A stretch of DNA of 64,000 nucleotides from Alphaproteobacteria bacterium (GTDB lineage: Bacteria; Pseudomonadota; Alphaproteobacteria; RF32; CAG-239), in NCBI GenBank assembly GCA_900769705.1, contig CAAGHP010000014.1:124001-188000 (forward strand), in the 5' to 3' direction. The notes under the pieces were generated by a model. It was not told the origin of the DNA, made no database searches, and saw only the letters and a program-made list of their open reading frames with translations. Each line of letters starts with the position of its first letter. The first letter of the stretch is position 1. Shown in pieces: positions 18,390 through 27,844 of the stretch. The translations under genes and the position numbers were made by a program.

Positions 18390-19577
18390 ATGAACAAGGA
18401 CTATTTGAAGAAGCATCTGCTTCAAAAGGATTGGCTGTGGCAATACATTTTTTTGACAATGTTTATGCAGCGGCGCGGTTTACTTTTGTCTGATTTGCAG
18501 GAAAAGTCATACGATGTGACGGTTTGCCTCAAATTTGGCGACAGTACTGATGATTTGGATAATATCTGGAATTTGGCTGAAGAAGTCGATTCCGGTTATG
18601 AGGACATGGCGCTAGGTATTGATATTATACGTTATTATAAACCGATACCTTGGCAGTATGATTTTGTCACTCTGGTGTCAAGAATTTGCAAAGTGGCCAT
18701 TGAACAAACATTGGCGCTGGATTCTATTGTTACGGCTTACTGCTGGCTTATGGCTTGGCCGAATAATGCGATAGAAGCTTTGCTTGATTCTTTGGATTTG
18801 CGCTATAAGACTATTTTTGATTCAATAAAAGAGAAAGAAAGTAAACTGAAGCGTAATCTGCTGCTGACTTTAGAATGCATGTACGGCCGCAAATTAACGG
18901 CAAGTATTGATAGCTATAAGTTTAGGGATATTTTGGACGAATATATCAATACTGCAGGTTTTGATGGCTTTTTGCAGGCTCTGAATGTTGCTAAAACTTC
19001 GGAAACACAATTGCTGGAGGATGAGCACAAATGTTTGGCTTTTGCTTATTATTCGCCTTATTTTGATGACAAAGTTAATTTGGCGCGCAATTTTTTGCCG
19101 CAAAGCAGCTTGTTTGCCAATGTGCATGAATATATGCATGCGGTTTACAATGTGTGGAAAGCAGACAAACAAAATGCTGCAGAATGCGAGGACTATGAAC
19201 CGCTGACCGAAGCCTCGGTATATGTGGATCCATCAGAAATGTGCATAATAAACGTGCATGCCGATGAACAGTTTTTTGCCAACGTTTATATCAAGCGTTT
19301 GAAAGTGGGCTGTTTATTGGATTCCTGTCCGGACTTTTTGGTGTATAACCGAAAGTTTTTGTATACGGTGGAGTTTGTTGATGACTTTTCGGAAGTTCCT
19401 GCGGCGGCAAAATTTGTTAAGATGATTGCTGATTTGCGCAATGGTTTGAATAAGGTTTCTCGGCAGCTTGAAAATATGCCGCAAGAACCGTCGGCCGAGC
19501 GCAGCAAATATTTGCAAAAGCGCAACGATTTTTATAGAATTGTGAAAAACAGCTATCTCGTTTCGCCTTTTGAGTAG
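18390..19577 (+). CDS. Hypothetical protein of unknown family
   Basis: 395 residues from ATG 18390. I do not recognise a family. It has no signal peptide and no convincing membrane helix. It looks like a mixed alpha/beta cytoplasmic protein rich in aromatic and acidic residues. A central HEYMHAVYNVW segment (about residue 250) resembles a zinc-protease HExxH motif but lacks the second histidine spacing (HEYMH has H-E-x-x-H, so it should be checked). The C-terminal 70 residues are helical and charged. It follows lpxK with a 75-base gap and is closed by a strong terminator, so it may be a separate unit. Confidence 0.6.
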   Translation: MNKDYLKKHLLQKDWLWQYIFLTMFMQRRGLLLSDLQEKSYDVTVCLKFGDSTDDLDNIWNLAEEVDSGYEDMALGIDIIRYYKPIPWQYDFVTLVSRICKVAIEQTLALDSIVTAYCWLMAWPNNAIEALLDSLDLRYKTIFDSIKEKESKLKRNLLLTLECMYGRKLTASIDSYKFRDILDEYINTAGFDGFLQALNVAKTSETQLLEDEHKCLAFAYYSPYFDDKVNLARNFLPQSSLFANVHEYMHAVYNVWKADKQNAAECEDYEPLTEASVYVDPSEMCIINVHADEQFFANVYIKRLKVGCLLDSCPDFLVYNRKFLYTVEFVDDFSEVPAAAKFVKMIADLRNGLNKVSRQLENMPQEPSAERSKYLQKRNDFYRIVKNSYLVSPFE

Positions 19578-19584
19578 ATAAAAA

Positions 19585-19617
19585 ATCCCTTGCACTGTTG
19601 AAAGTGCAGGGGATTTT
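19585..19617 (+). terminator. Strong rho-independent terminator
   Basis: AATCCCTTGCACT and AAGTGCAGGGGATT pair around a short loop and are followed by six T. It ends the transcript of the unknown gene at 18390. Confidence 0.9.
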
Positions 19618-19670
19618 TTGTAAGAATTGCACTATTTTTTATTGTAATTAAAAAACGATAGGAAGTTTTT

Positions 19671-20046
19671 ATGAAAAATAATCAAATCGGTCGTTCAATG
19701 ATAGAAACGTTGGGAGTTTTGGCGATTATCGCTGTTTTATCCGTATTTACTCTCGATGAATACAGAATTGACAATAATTGGTCAAACAAAGGGAAATATC
19801 CCAAATAGGATATGTAAAGAACTAATGTCAAAAGTGTATAAACCTATGCATCAAACTGTTAAATGGATAAATTATTTTGGCGGTACAGAAGGTAAGATAA
19901 AAAACTTCCAAGTTGATGGTGATTATATTTGTTCTCGAGATAGAAAATGCCTAAAAAACTTAACTGTTTCAGATATAGAAGAAATCTGTGAGATGTGCGC
20001 ACCTAAAAAAGATATCTATAGGTGTAATATGATTGTTTTTTTCTAA
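19671..20046 (+). pseudogene. Broken type IV pilin-like gene
   Basis: Ribosome site AGGAAG precedes ATG 19671. The reading begins MKNNQIGRSMIETLGVLAII, a type IV prepilin N-terminus with cleavage after the first G and Glu at mature position 5. It continues for only 45 codons to TAG at about 19806. The pilin-like C-terminal part is found in another frame (19756-20046) and ends with the Cys-rich segment DRKCLKNLTVSDIEEIC. The globular part between them is very short compared with usual pilins, so an internal deletion plus frame change is the simplest explanation. The intact pilin-like relative is at 48537-49366, and another remnant is at 54539. Confidence 0.7.
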
Positions 20047-20090
20047 GATATTAAATTTTCTATTAAATAGAACAAAAATAAATATAAAAA

Positions 20091-20120
20091 AAAGCCGGAG
20101 TTTTCATCTCACGGCTTTTT
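20091..20120 (-). terminator. Terminator of ileS
   Basis: On the minus strand GCCGTGAG and CTCCGGC pair around a 7-base loop with one bulged base, followed by eight T. Confidence 0.8.
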
Positions 20121-20135
20121 CTTTCCATATTTTGT

Positions 20136-23100
20136 TTAAGCGCAATGCTTAAAGGCGTCATACACAACCAAACCGCCTTCAATATCGGCCTCGCTGCCGC
20201 TGGCGCAGGTTGGCTCAACTTTGACGGCCAGCACTTGTTCGGAAATATATTTTTCATTTTCCGCCAAGGCTTTTGCCAGCTCGGTATTTGCCGTTTGGTA
20301 ATGCAGTTCAATGCGGTCGGAAATATTGAAATCCTTGTCTTTGCGCAGAGTCTGGATTAAACGCACAAAGTCGCGCGCCATACCCTCGCGTTTCAGAGTG
20401 TCGGTTACAACAGTATCCAAAGTCAAAACCGCTTTGTTGCTGTCAAACGCCTGACCGGCGACGCCGTCTTTCATCTCTAAGCGAACTTCAAACAAATCCG
20501 AAGTCAAGTTCTGTCCGCCGATAGAAAGTGTGCCGTCTGCGTTCAAAGTCCATTGACCTTGCTTATAGGCTGCCATAACGGCTCCCATATTTTTGCCTAA
20601 GGTTTTACCCAAAAGCGGGGTATACAGATAAACCTTTTTGCTGGCGTAATTATCCAAATTGTCATCAAACTTCACTTCTTTCACATTAAGCTCGTCTTTA
20701 ACAATTTCTTGATATTCCGGAGAAAGTTTAGCGCCGATTAAAGTCATAGAGGCCAACGGCAAACGGTTGCGCAAATTCTTTTCTTCACGAATAAATTTGC
20801 CGGTAGAGCAAAGGTCTTGCACAAAATCCATATCAGCCATCAAAGCGTTGTCGGCTTTAATTTCTTCTAACATCGGATAATCGCACAAATGTACTGATTC
20901 GCCTTTGGTTAAAGTCTTATAAACGTATTCGCAAATAAACGGCATCAATGGAGCGGCAATTTTGCTGACGTTTACTAAAACAGTGTACAGCGTGTCAAAC
21001 GCGTTGTGTTCACCTTCCCAAAAGCGGTCGCGGGTACGGCGAATATACCAGTTGTTCAGAATTTCCATAAAGTCGGAAACCTTAGCGCAGGCATCGGCAA
21101 CTTCATATGTTTCCAAATTTTTCTTAACCACAACGGCCAAATTTTTCAACTTAGAAAGAATATAGTTGTCAATAGCCTCGCTGGAAGAAGAAATTTCTTT
21201 AGCCTTATAATCTTCGGCATTGGCGTACAAAGTGAAGAAATAAAAAGCGTTCCACAGCGGAATCATTGCCGCGCGAGAAGCTTTGGCGATTTCTTTACCC
21301 TCTTTATCTACAGCCACGTTGCCGCCCTTCAAAACCGGAGAAGAAACCAAGAACCAACGCAAAGCGTCTGAACCGATGGAATCCAAAATTTCATTCGGAT
21401 CCGGATAGTTCTTCAAGCGCTTAGAAAGTTTTTGTCCGCCTTCGGCCATCAACAAACCGGTGCAGATGCAGTTTTTGAACGCCGGTTTGTGGTGCAAAGC
21501 GGTTGACAGCACGGTCAAGGTATAGAACCAGCCGCGGGTTTGGTCGATTGCTTCCACAATAAAATCTGCCGGAAAATGATTTTCAAACCATTCTTTATTT
21601 TCAAACGGATAGTGAATTTGCGCATACGGCATAGAGCCGGATTCAAACCAGCAGTCAAACACATCGCTAACACGGCGCATCATGGTTTTGCCGCTTTTAT
21701 CGTCCGGATTCGGATATACCACATCGTCAATATACGGCTTGTGCAGGTTATCCACCTCAATACCGGTTGCAGCTTTAATTTCGGCCACCGAACCAAATAC
21801 ATCTACGCGCGGAAAATCCGGATTATCTGATTTCCAAACCGGAATTGGCGTACCCCAAAAACGGTTGCGCGAAATTGACCAATCGCGTGCGCCCTCCAGC
21901 CATTTACCGAAACGGCCGTCTTTAATATGCCCAGGAATCCAGTTGATTTGTTGGTTTAACTGCACCATTTCATCGCGGAAATCCGTAACCTTTACAAACC
22001 AAGAACTCATGGCTTTATAAATCAGCGGAGTATCGGTGCGCCAGCAGAACGGATATGTGTGGGTATATTGCTCTTTTTTAACCAAAATACCGTTGGCCTT
22101 TAACCACGCCAAAATCGGTTCATTGGTTTCAAACACTTGCTTGCCTTCGTAATCCGGAACTTCGGCAGTGAATTTACCGGCCTCGTCAACAGGGCAAACC
22201 ACCGGAAAGTTTTCGTCATAAGCGCGGCAGGCATCAAAGTCATCTTGACCAAAACCCGGGGCAATATGCACAACGCCGGTGCCGTCTTCGGTAGAAACAA
22301 ACTCGCCGCTCAAAATTTTAAACGCACCTTTTTCTTTCAATTTAGCAAAATAAGGGAACATTGGCTCATAGCTCAAGCCCAGCAATTCCGCACCTTTGAT
22401 TTTTTTGACCATAACGGCGTGTTCCAGCTGCTTTTTATAGCCGCCCAAACGAGCTTCGGCCAAAATATATTGCTGACCGTCTTCTTCCATAACCACATAG
22501 TCAATATCTTTGCCCACAGCCAACATCAGGTTAGAAGGCAAAGTCCACGGTGTTGTGGTCCAAACCAAAATTTTTTGACCGGTTTCCAGCTTAAACATCA
22601 CGGTAATAGCCGTGTCGGTTTTGTCTTTGTAGCCCAAGTTTACTTCAAAGTTAGAAAGCGGGGTTTCAGCAGCCCAAGAATATGGCAAAACACGGTAATC
22701 TTCATAAACCAAACCTTTGTTATACAATTCTTTAAAGTTATGAATAACACTTTCCATAAACGGAAGATTCATGGTTTTGTAATCATGATTGAAATCAACC
22801 CAGCGGCCGATGCGTTTGAAAAGTTCTACCCAAATTCCGGAATATTTCAAAACATCAGAACGACAGAAGTTGTTAAATTTTTCCACGCCGTAGGCTTCAA
22901 TTTGTTTGCGTCCGGAAACGCCGAGCTGTTTTTCGGCGGCCATTTCCGCCGGAAGTCCGTGGCAGTCCCAACCCAAACGACGTTCTACTTTTTTACCGTC
23001 CATGGTTTGAAAACGCGCTACCACGTCTTTAACATACGACACCATAATGTGTCCGTAGTGCGGAGTGCCGTTGGCAAACGGAGGTCCGTCATAAAACACA

Positions 23101-23231
23101 AATTCCGCTGCGCCATCGCGGTTATGCACAGACTTTTCAAAAGTTTTATCTTCTTCCCAGAACTTCAGCACTTCTTTTTCAAGCGCCACAAAATCCGGCT
23201 TTGCTTTCACATCAGCATAGTACTTTGTCAT
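20136..23231 (-). CDS. ileS: Isoleucyl-tRNA synthetase, IleS2-type
   Basis: 1031 residues. It charges tRNA-Ile with isoleucine and edits valine. The HIGH-type motif is PHYGH within FANGTPHYGHIMVSYVKD, and the second signature is KLSKRLKNYPDP rather than the KMSKS form of common bacterial IleRS. Both are marks of the IleS2 (eukaryote-like) subtype. The editing domain includes GWDCHGLPAE upstream and the TTPWTLPSN block. Anticodon-binding helices and the C-terminal extension are present. IleS2 enzymes are known for low sensitivity to mupirocin. The gene is monocistronic, with a start at ATG 23231 preceded by AGGT. Confidence 0.94.
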   Translation of the reverse strand: MTKYYADVKAKPDFVALEKEVLKFWEEDKTFEKSVHNRDGAAEFVFYDGPPFANGTPHYGHIMVSYVKDVVARFQTMDGKKVERRLGWDCHGLPAEMAAEKQLGVSGRKQIEAYGVEKFNNFCRSDVLKYSGIWVELFKRIGRWVDFNHDYKTMNLPFMESVIHNFKELYNKGLVYEDYRVLPYSWAAETPLSNFEVNLGYKDKTDTAITVMFKLETGQKILVWTTTPWTLPSNLMLAVGKDIDYVVMEEDGQQYILAEARLGGYKKQLEHAVMVKKIKGAELLGLSYEPMFPYFAKLKEKGAFKILSGEFVSTEDGTGVVHIAPGFGQDDFDACRAYDENFPVVCPVDEAGKFTAEVPDYEGKQVFETNEPILAWLKANGILVKKEQYTHTYPFCWRTDTPLIYKAMSSWFVKVTDFRDEMVQLNQQINWIPGHIKDGRFGKWLEGARDWSISRNRFWGTPIPVWKSDNPDFPRVDVFGSVAEIKAATGIEVDNLHKPYIDDVVYPNPDDKSGKTMMRRVSDVFDCWFESGSMPYAQIHYPFENKEWFENHFPADFIVEAIDQTRGWFYTLTVLSTALHHKPAFKNCICTGLLMAEGGQKLSKRLKNYPDPNEILDSIGSDALRWFLVSSPVLKGGNVAVDKEGKEIAKASRAAMIPLWNAFYFFTLYANAEDYKAKEISSSSEAIDNYILSKLKNLAVVVKKNLETYEVADACAKVSDFMEILNNWYIRRTRDRFWEGEHNAFDTLYTVLVNVSKIAAPLMPFICEYVYKTLTKGESVHLCDYPMLEEIKADNALMADMDFVQDLCSTGKFIREEKNLRNRLPLASMTLIGAKLSPEYQEIVKDELNVKEVKFDDNLDNYASKKVYLYTPLLGKTLGKNMGAVMAAYKQGQWTLNADGTLSIGGQNLTSDLFEVRLEMKDGVAGQAFDSNKAVLTLDTVVTDTLKREGMARDFVRLIQTLRKDKDFNISDRIELHYQTANTELAKALAENEKYISEQVLAVKVEPTCASGSEADIEGGLVVYDAFKHCA

Positions 23232-23450
23232 AATTTTTTACCTGTCAAAAATTGATTATTTAAGTGTTTGATTTTAGAAAATTTTTTATGTAAAAAGACG
23301 TACAATCCCCTAAGGGATAATTCGAAATATAAATGTAGAAACAAACGTCATTTTTTCACTCTTCTTTAGATTTTGTATGTTTTAATTTATAACCATTTTT
23401 TATAAACGTCAATAGCCTTTTCGCCTTGTTTACTTTATTATATATAGGAA

Positions 23451-23470
23451 CTGTAACAATCTGTAACATA
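23451..23470 (+). promoter_or_regulatory. Tandem CTGTAACA direct repeat, possible regulator site
   Basis: CTGTAACAAT is followed at once by CTGTAACATA in the 320-base divergent gap between ileS and the oxidoreductase gene. The 10-base spacing puts both copies on the same DNA face. It resembles a response-regulator box. It is close to, but one base shorter than, the spacing of known Pho boxes. The rest of the gap is AT-rich, and I see only weak promoter-like elements. Confidence 0.35.
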
Positions 23471-23551
23471 TTGTTAAAAGCATTTTTATTGTGTTTATGC
23501 TATAAAGGGCGCAAATATAATTTGTAATTAGCTAAATAATAAGGATTTTCA

Positions 23552-24571
23552 ATGACTAAAACTGTTAAGGTTGCTGTTATCGGCGCCGGTATGATGGGCA
23601 AAAACCACCTGAAAACTTATAAAAATCTGCAAGGCGTGGAACTTGTCGGCGTATACGATGTGTTTCCGGAAGCCGCCAAAGCCGCTGCCGAAACATACGG
23701 AATTAAGGCTTTTTCTTCAATGGAAGAAGTGGCCGCCAATGTAGATGCCGTAAGCGTTGTGACTACCTCGGTTACTCACGCTGATGTGGGTGAGTTTTTT
23801 ATGAATCACGGCATTCACTGTATGATGGAAAAACCTTTGGCTACCACAGAAGAAGGCTGTATGCGCTTGATTAACGCCGCAAAAAACAACAATGTGGTTT
23901 TGATGGTTGGACATATTGAACGCTTTAATCCTGCAGTTGAGCAAATGGGTAAATTGCTTTCGGATACTTCTAAAATCCGTTCTATGACCGCACAGCGTAT
24001 GTCGGCCGCCAGCGGACGTATTACCGATGTTGATGTTTCTATGGATTTGATGATACACGATGTTGAAGTAGTGCAGTCTTTGATGAAATCACCGGTAATC
24101 AATGTGCAAGCCGCTTCGGTAAAAACAAAAGAAAGTCCGTTGGGCAAAGATTATATTACGGCTTTGCTGGAATTTGAAAGCGGCGCCACGGCTAACTTGA
24201 CCGCTAGTCGAATTACTCAGTCTCGCGTGCGTACTTTAACTGTCACTACAGATACTAATTATATTGATATGGATTTTATCAACCAGTCTATCAATGTTCA
24301 TACCCAAGGCCGCATGCCATATGTTAATCAGGAAGAAATTCCGGATTGGATGAATTACGGCTTAAAAGGTAGTGTTGAGCAGCTGTTTATTCCAACAAAT
24401 CAACCTTTGCAAGCTGAGTTGGCTCACTTTGTAAAATGCGTGAACGGCGATGCCACTCCAAGAGTTGGCGGCGAGCAGGCTTTGGCTGCTTTGCGCGTGA
24501 TTTGGGAAATTCAAGAAAAACTGGGTTTTTTAGACGCTGAAAAGAAAAACAGCGGTGCTAAAGTTGCTTAA
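23552..24571 (+). CDS. Gfo/Idh/MocA family oxidoreductase
   Basis: 339 residues. The N-terminal NAD(P)-binding motif is VAVIGAGMMGKNHLKTY. The family signature MEKPLATTEEG has the conserved EKP lysine (about residue 95), and GHIERFNPAVEQ follows. The C-terminal alpha/beta domain carries the DLMIHDVEVVQSLM segment, with the acid and His used in catalysis. The family oxidises sugar or inositol hydroxyls. UDP-sugar 3-dehydrogenases are among the relatives, but no partner aminotransferase is nearby, so the substrate is open. It stands as a single gene with its own terminator. Confidence 0.88.
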   Translation: MTKTVKVAVIGAGMMGKNHLKTYKNLQGVELVGVYDVFPEAAKAAAETYGIKAFSSMEEVAANVDAVSVVTTSVTHADVGEFFMNHGIHCMMEKPLATTEEGCMRLINAAKNNNVVLMVGHIERFNPAVEQMGKLLSDTSKIRSMTAQRMSAASGRITDVDVSMDLMIHDVEVVQSLMKSPVINVQAASVKTKESPLGKDYITALLEFESGATANLTASRITQSRVRTLTVTTDTNYIDMDFINQSINVHTQGRMPYVNQEEIPDWMNYGLKGSVEQLFIPTNQPLQAELAHFVKCVNGDATPRVGGEQALAALRVIWEIQEKLGFLDAEKKNSGAKVA

Positions 24572-24600
24572 AATTCTTATATAAAGTTTAACCTCAAAAA

Positions 24601-24632
24601 ACTAAACTCCGTCCTTGCGCCGGAGTTTTCTT
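24601..24632 (+). terminator. Terminator after the Gfo/Idh/MocA gene
   Basis: AAACTCCG and CGGAGTTTT pair around a 10-base loop, followed by CTTTTG. Confidence 0.8.
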
Positions 24633-24666
24633 TTGTATTATAAACAATGATTAAACTTGACAAAAT

Positions 24667-24708
24667 AAAAACGCTTCGGCTGTTTGCAAGACCGGAGCGT
24701 TTTTTTTA
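24667..24708 (-). terminator. Terminator of the methyltransferase-tkt operon
   Basis: AAAACGCT and AGCGTTTT form the outer stem, CGG/CCG the inner one, with eight T on one side and an A run on the other. It works for the minus strand and could also back up the plus-strand terminator at 24601. Confidence 0.85.
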
Positions 24709-24724
24709 CTAAAACATTGAAAGC

Positions 24725-26689
24725 TTAAATTAGTTCACGCACTTTTTTAACCACATTTTCGGCTGTAATACCAAAATGTTTATAAACTTCATCGCCTTTG
24801 CCGGAAGCGCCGAAACTGTTTAAGCCAATCACATTTTCGCTTTTGCCGGTATAGCGTTCCCAGCCGTAAACAGCAGCAGCTTCAACAGCAACTTTTGGCG
24901 CATTACCCAATACCGAATGCTTATATTCTTGCGGCTGCAGGTCAAACAATTCACAGCAAGGCATAGAAACCACATTCACAGCAATGCCGCTTTCATGCAG
25001 CTGTTTTTGAGCTTCCATAGCCAAAGAAACTTCTGTACCTGTAGCGATAATTGTGGCTTGCGGTTCACGTTCTGCCTTAGAAATAATGTAACCGCCGCGT
25101 TTGCTCAAATTTTCGGATGAATCCGTACGCAAAGTCGGTACGCTTTGGCGGGAAAGCGCCAGAATACTCGGCGTTTTTTCGCTCTCCAAGGCAATTTCCC
25201 AAGCTTCGGCGGTTTCTACAACATCGCATGGGCGGAAAGTGTAGATGTTTGGCATTGCGCGGTAAGAAGCCAGATGTTCAATCGGCTGATGAGTCGGACC
25301 GTCTTCGCCCACGCCGATAGAATCATGCGTCAGCACATACACCACTCGCAGTCCCATCAATGCCGCCAAGCGCATAGACGGGCGCATATAGTCAGAAAAC
25401 ACAAAGAATGTTCCGCCATAAGGAATAACGCCGCCGTGCAGAGCCATTCCGTTCATAATCGCGCCCATGGCATGCTCGCGGATACCATACATTACATTGT
25501 TACCGTTGTAATCAGCGGCGGTAATTGTTTTCATGCCGTCAACAAAAGTAAGATTAGACGCCGCCAAATCGGCAGAACCGCCGATAACCTGCGGAATACG
25601 TCCCATAATGTTTTCCAAACAAAGCTGCGAAGCTTTGCGTGTGGCAACAGCAGTTTGCTCTTTAATGGTTTTCTTTTTCAGCTCTTCTAAATCTTTGTTC
25701 CAATTTGTCGGCAGTTTATCATTGATATAATCAATAAATTTCTGATTTTTTTCGGCTTTTTTCTGCCATTCGGCATACTGAGCCGCCGAGCGCTGTCCGG
25801 CTGCGCGCCAAGCCGCCATGATTTCGGTCGGAATTTCAAACGGAGCCGCCGTCCAGCCTAAATTTTGACGCATAGCTTCCAGCTCTTCACCACCTAAAGG
25901 CGAACCGTGTACTTTAGAAGTCCCCTGCTTGTGCGGTGCGCCGAAACCGATAGTTGTTTTGCAGGCAATCAAAGTCGGCTTATCCGATTTTTGCGCTTGT
26001 TCGATAGCGTCGGAAATTTCTTCATGATTGTATCCGTCTACGCTGATTGCGTTCCAGCCCACGGCTTTAAAACGTGCAATTTGGTCAGTGCTGTTGGCTT
26101 TATCAACTGTACCGTCAATTGTGATATTGTTATTATCCCAAAAGACAATCAGCTTGTTCAGCTTCCATAAGCCGGCAAGAGAAATTGCCTCTTCGGAAAT
26201 GCCCTCCATCAGGCAGCCGTCGCCGCACATTACATAAGTGTAGTGATTACATAAATTATCGCCGTATTCTGCGTTGATACGGCGTTCGGCCAAGGCCATG
26301 CCGACTGCAGAAGAAATTCCTTGTCCCAAAGGTCCGGTTGTCATATCTATACCGGCTAAATGTCCGTATTCCGGATGTCCGGCGGTTTTTGAACCCAACT
26401 GGCGGAAATTTTTTATATCATCTAAAGTAATATCATTATAGCCCAGCAAATAAAACAGCGAATACAAAAGCATTGAGCCATGACCTGCTGACAAAACAAA
26501 ACGGTCGCGGTCAAACCAGCGCGGATCAGCCGGATTGATTTTGATATAGCGGCCGAATAAAACGGCTGCGACATCAGCCATGCCAAGAGGCATTCCGGGG
26601 TGTCCGGATTTTGCTTTTTCGATAGCTTCAGCGCTCAAAAAGCGAATGGCGTTTGCCATTTGCTGTAATTTATGCTGTTCTGTATTCAT
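24725..26689 (-). CDS. tkt: Transketolase
   Basis: 654 residues, full length. It is a thiamine-diphosphate enzyme of the non-oxidative pentose phosphate pathway. The N-terminal domain has KSGHPGMPLGMADVA, GHGSMLLYSLFYL, TGPLGQGIS and the ThDP motif CGDGCLMEGISEEA...NN. The pyrimidine domain has the catalytic glutamate in MYGIREHAMGAI and VLTHDSIGVGEDGPTHQP. The C-terminal domain contains SFGASGKGDE. Ribosome site AGGAGA, 9 bases after the preceding methyltransferase gene, with which it is probably co-transcribed. Confidence 0.96.
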   Translation of the reverse strand: MNTEQHKLQQMANAIRFLSAEAIEKAKSGHPGMPLGMADVAAVLFGRYIKINPADPRWFDRDRFVLSAGHGSMLLYSLFYLLGYNDITLDDIKNFRQLGSKTAGHPEYGHLAGIDMTTGPLGQGISSAVGMALAERRINAEYGDNLCNHYTYVMCGDGCLMEGISEEAISLAGLWKLNKLIVFWDNNNITIDGTVDKANSTDQIARFKAVGWNAISVDGYNHEEISDAIEQAQKSDKPTLIACKTTIGFGAPHKQGTSKVHGSPLGGEELEAMRQNLGWTAAPFEIPTEIMAAWRAAGQRSAAQYAEWQKKAEKNQKFIDYINDKLPTNWNKDLEELKKKTIKEQTAVATRKASQLCLENIMGRIPQVIGGSADLAASNLTFVDGMKTITAADYNGNNVMYGIREHAMGAIMNGMALHGGVIPYGGTFFVFSDYMRPSMRLAALMGLRVVYVLTHDSIGVGEDGPTHQPIEHLASYRAMPNIYTFRPCDVVETAEAWEIALESEKTPSILALSRQSVPTLRTDSSENLSKRGGYIISKAEREPQATIIATGTEVSLAMEAQKQLHESGIAVNVVSMPCCELFDLQPQEYKHSVLGNAPKVAVEAAAVYGWERYTGKSENVIGLNSFGASGKGDEVYKHFGITAENVVKKVRELI

Positions 26690-26698
26690 TTTTTTCTC

Positions 26699-27835
26699 CT
26701 ATAGTTTTTCAAATAAAGCAACCAATTCACTGTGGGTTGAATACACAAATTGGTCAACGAATGTTATCTCTATAATACGATATCCGCCGGAAATCAATGT
26801 ATTTGCATCGTTTACAAATGTGTGCGGATTGCATGACACGGCAATAACCTTTTGCGGCTTATCTTCATCAGGCATGGCAGAGAGCTGCGCAGTCTGAGCG
26901 GCGGCTCCGGCGCGCGGAGGATCAAACACCACAATATCAAAACCTTTTAATTCGTTAGTGTCTAACGGATATTTAAATAGATTTTTGCGGCAGATTTTTA
27001 TATTGGGAATAGTGTTATGATTTACTGATTTTTGAAAACCGTTCAATAGTTCGTCAGAAGAATCAATAGCAGTTATTTTGTTTTTAGGATTGGCTGCCAG
27101 CGGATAAGAAAAAGTTCCGACACCGCAGAATAAATCGGCAATATTACCTTGCGAATCGCCGATATATTTCAGGACCAAGTTTATTAAAGCCTGCTCGCCG
27201 GAATTGGACGCCTGCAAAAATGTTCCGGCCGGAATAAACACCTGATATCCGCCGATGTTCAAATACGGACGGCTTTTTTCAATAACCGTTTCCGGCTTGC
27301 CATTGCCGGCTTGCACCGAAATACGCGTAATATCTTCCGTTTTGTTGGCAAAATCGCATAAAGCCATACGGTGTTCCAAACTCAAAGGCTCGTTTATTTC
27401 CAGCAGCGTGTCCACGCCGTTTACTGCCTCGGTTAGCCAAATATCGCCACCACCAATATTATAAGTGCGGAATTTTTTATTTTTAAGCTTCTCAGAAACT
27501 TTTATATTGCAAAATTCACTTAAAAACGTGCGCAGTTGCGGTATAACTTTGTTGATTTTTGGTGTCAGCAGCGGGCAGTTTTCTATATTGATAATCTCGT
27601 GGCTTTTGCTTTCGTTAAATCCTAATACTAAATTTCCGCGGTTATGCTTAAACGCCAATTCAGCACGGCGGCGCGTGCCGTCGGCAATAAAAATCGGTGC
27701 ACCGGTTTTTATATTCTCTTGATTCAGCTGAGAAATAATTCGGCAGAATTGTTCATTTTTCAGCTTTTTATAATCGGCGAGGTCTAAATTGCGATAAGGG
27801 CAGCCGCCGCAGGTTTGTTGGTATGGACAGGTCAT
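26699..27835 (-). CDS. TrmA/RumA-family RNA (uracil-5-)-methyltransferase
   Basis: 378 residues. The N-terminal cysteines of CPYQQTCGGCPY together with the later NCPLL provide the four ligands of the 4Fe-4S cluster seen in RlmD-like enzymes. The SAM domain has DLFCGVGTFSYPLA, AIDSS and VFDPPRAGA. The catalytic cysteine is in VSCNPHTFVNDA. It methylates U in rRNA or tRNA; which position (for example U1939 or U747 of 23S) cannot be decided here. It lacks the N-terminal TRAM domain of longer RlmD. It sits upstream of tkt in the same operon and 9 bases downstream of the GGDEF gene. Confidence 0.9.
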   Translation of the reverse strand: MTCPYQQTCGGCPYRNLDLADYKKLKNEQFCRIISQLNQENIKTGAPIFIADGTRRRAELAFKHNRGNLVLGFNESKSHEIINIENCPLLTPKINKVIPQLRTFLSEFCNIKVSEKLKNKKFRTYNIGGGDIWLTEAVNGVDTLLEINEPLSLEHRMALCDFANKTEDITRISVQAGNGKPETVIEKSRPYLNIGGYQVFIPAGTFLQASNSGEQALINLVLKYIGDSQGNIADLFCGVGTFSYPLAANPKNKITAIDSSDELLNGFQKSVNHNTIPNIKICRKNLFKYPLDTNELKGFDIVVFDPPRAGAAAQTAQLSAMPDEDKPQKVIAVSCNPHTFVNDANTLISGGYRIIEITFVDQFVYSTHSELVALFEKL

Positions 27836-27844
27836 TTTCTTTCC

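Noticed and set aside
22137..23255. Long plus-strand open frame of about 370 codons antisense to ileS
   Set aside because: It is the shadow of the conserved ileS gene; its product is low-complexity Phe/His/Asn-rich with no ribosome site or family.
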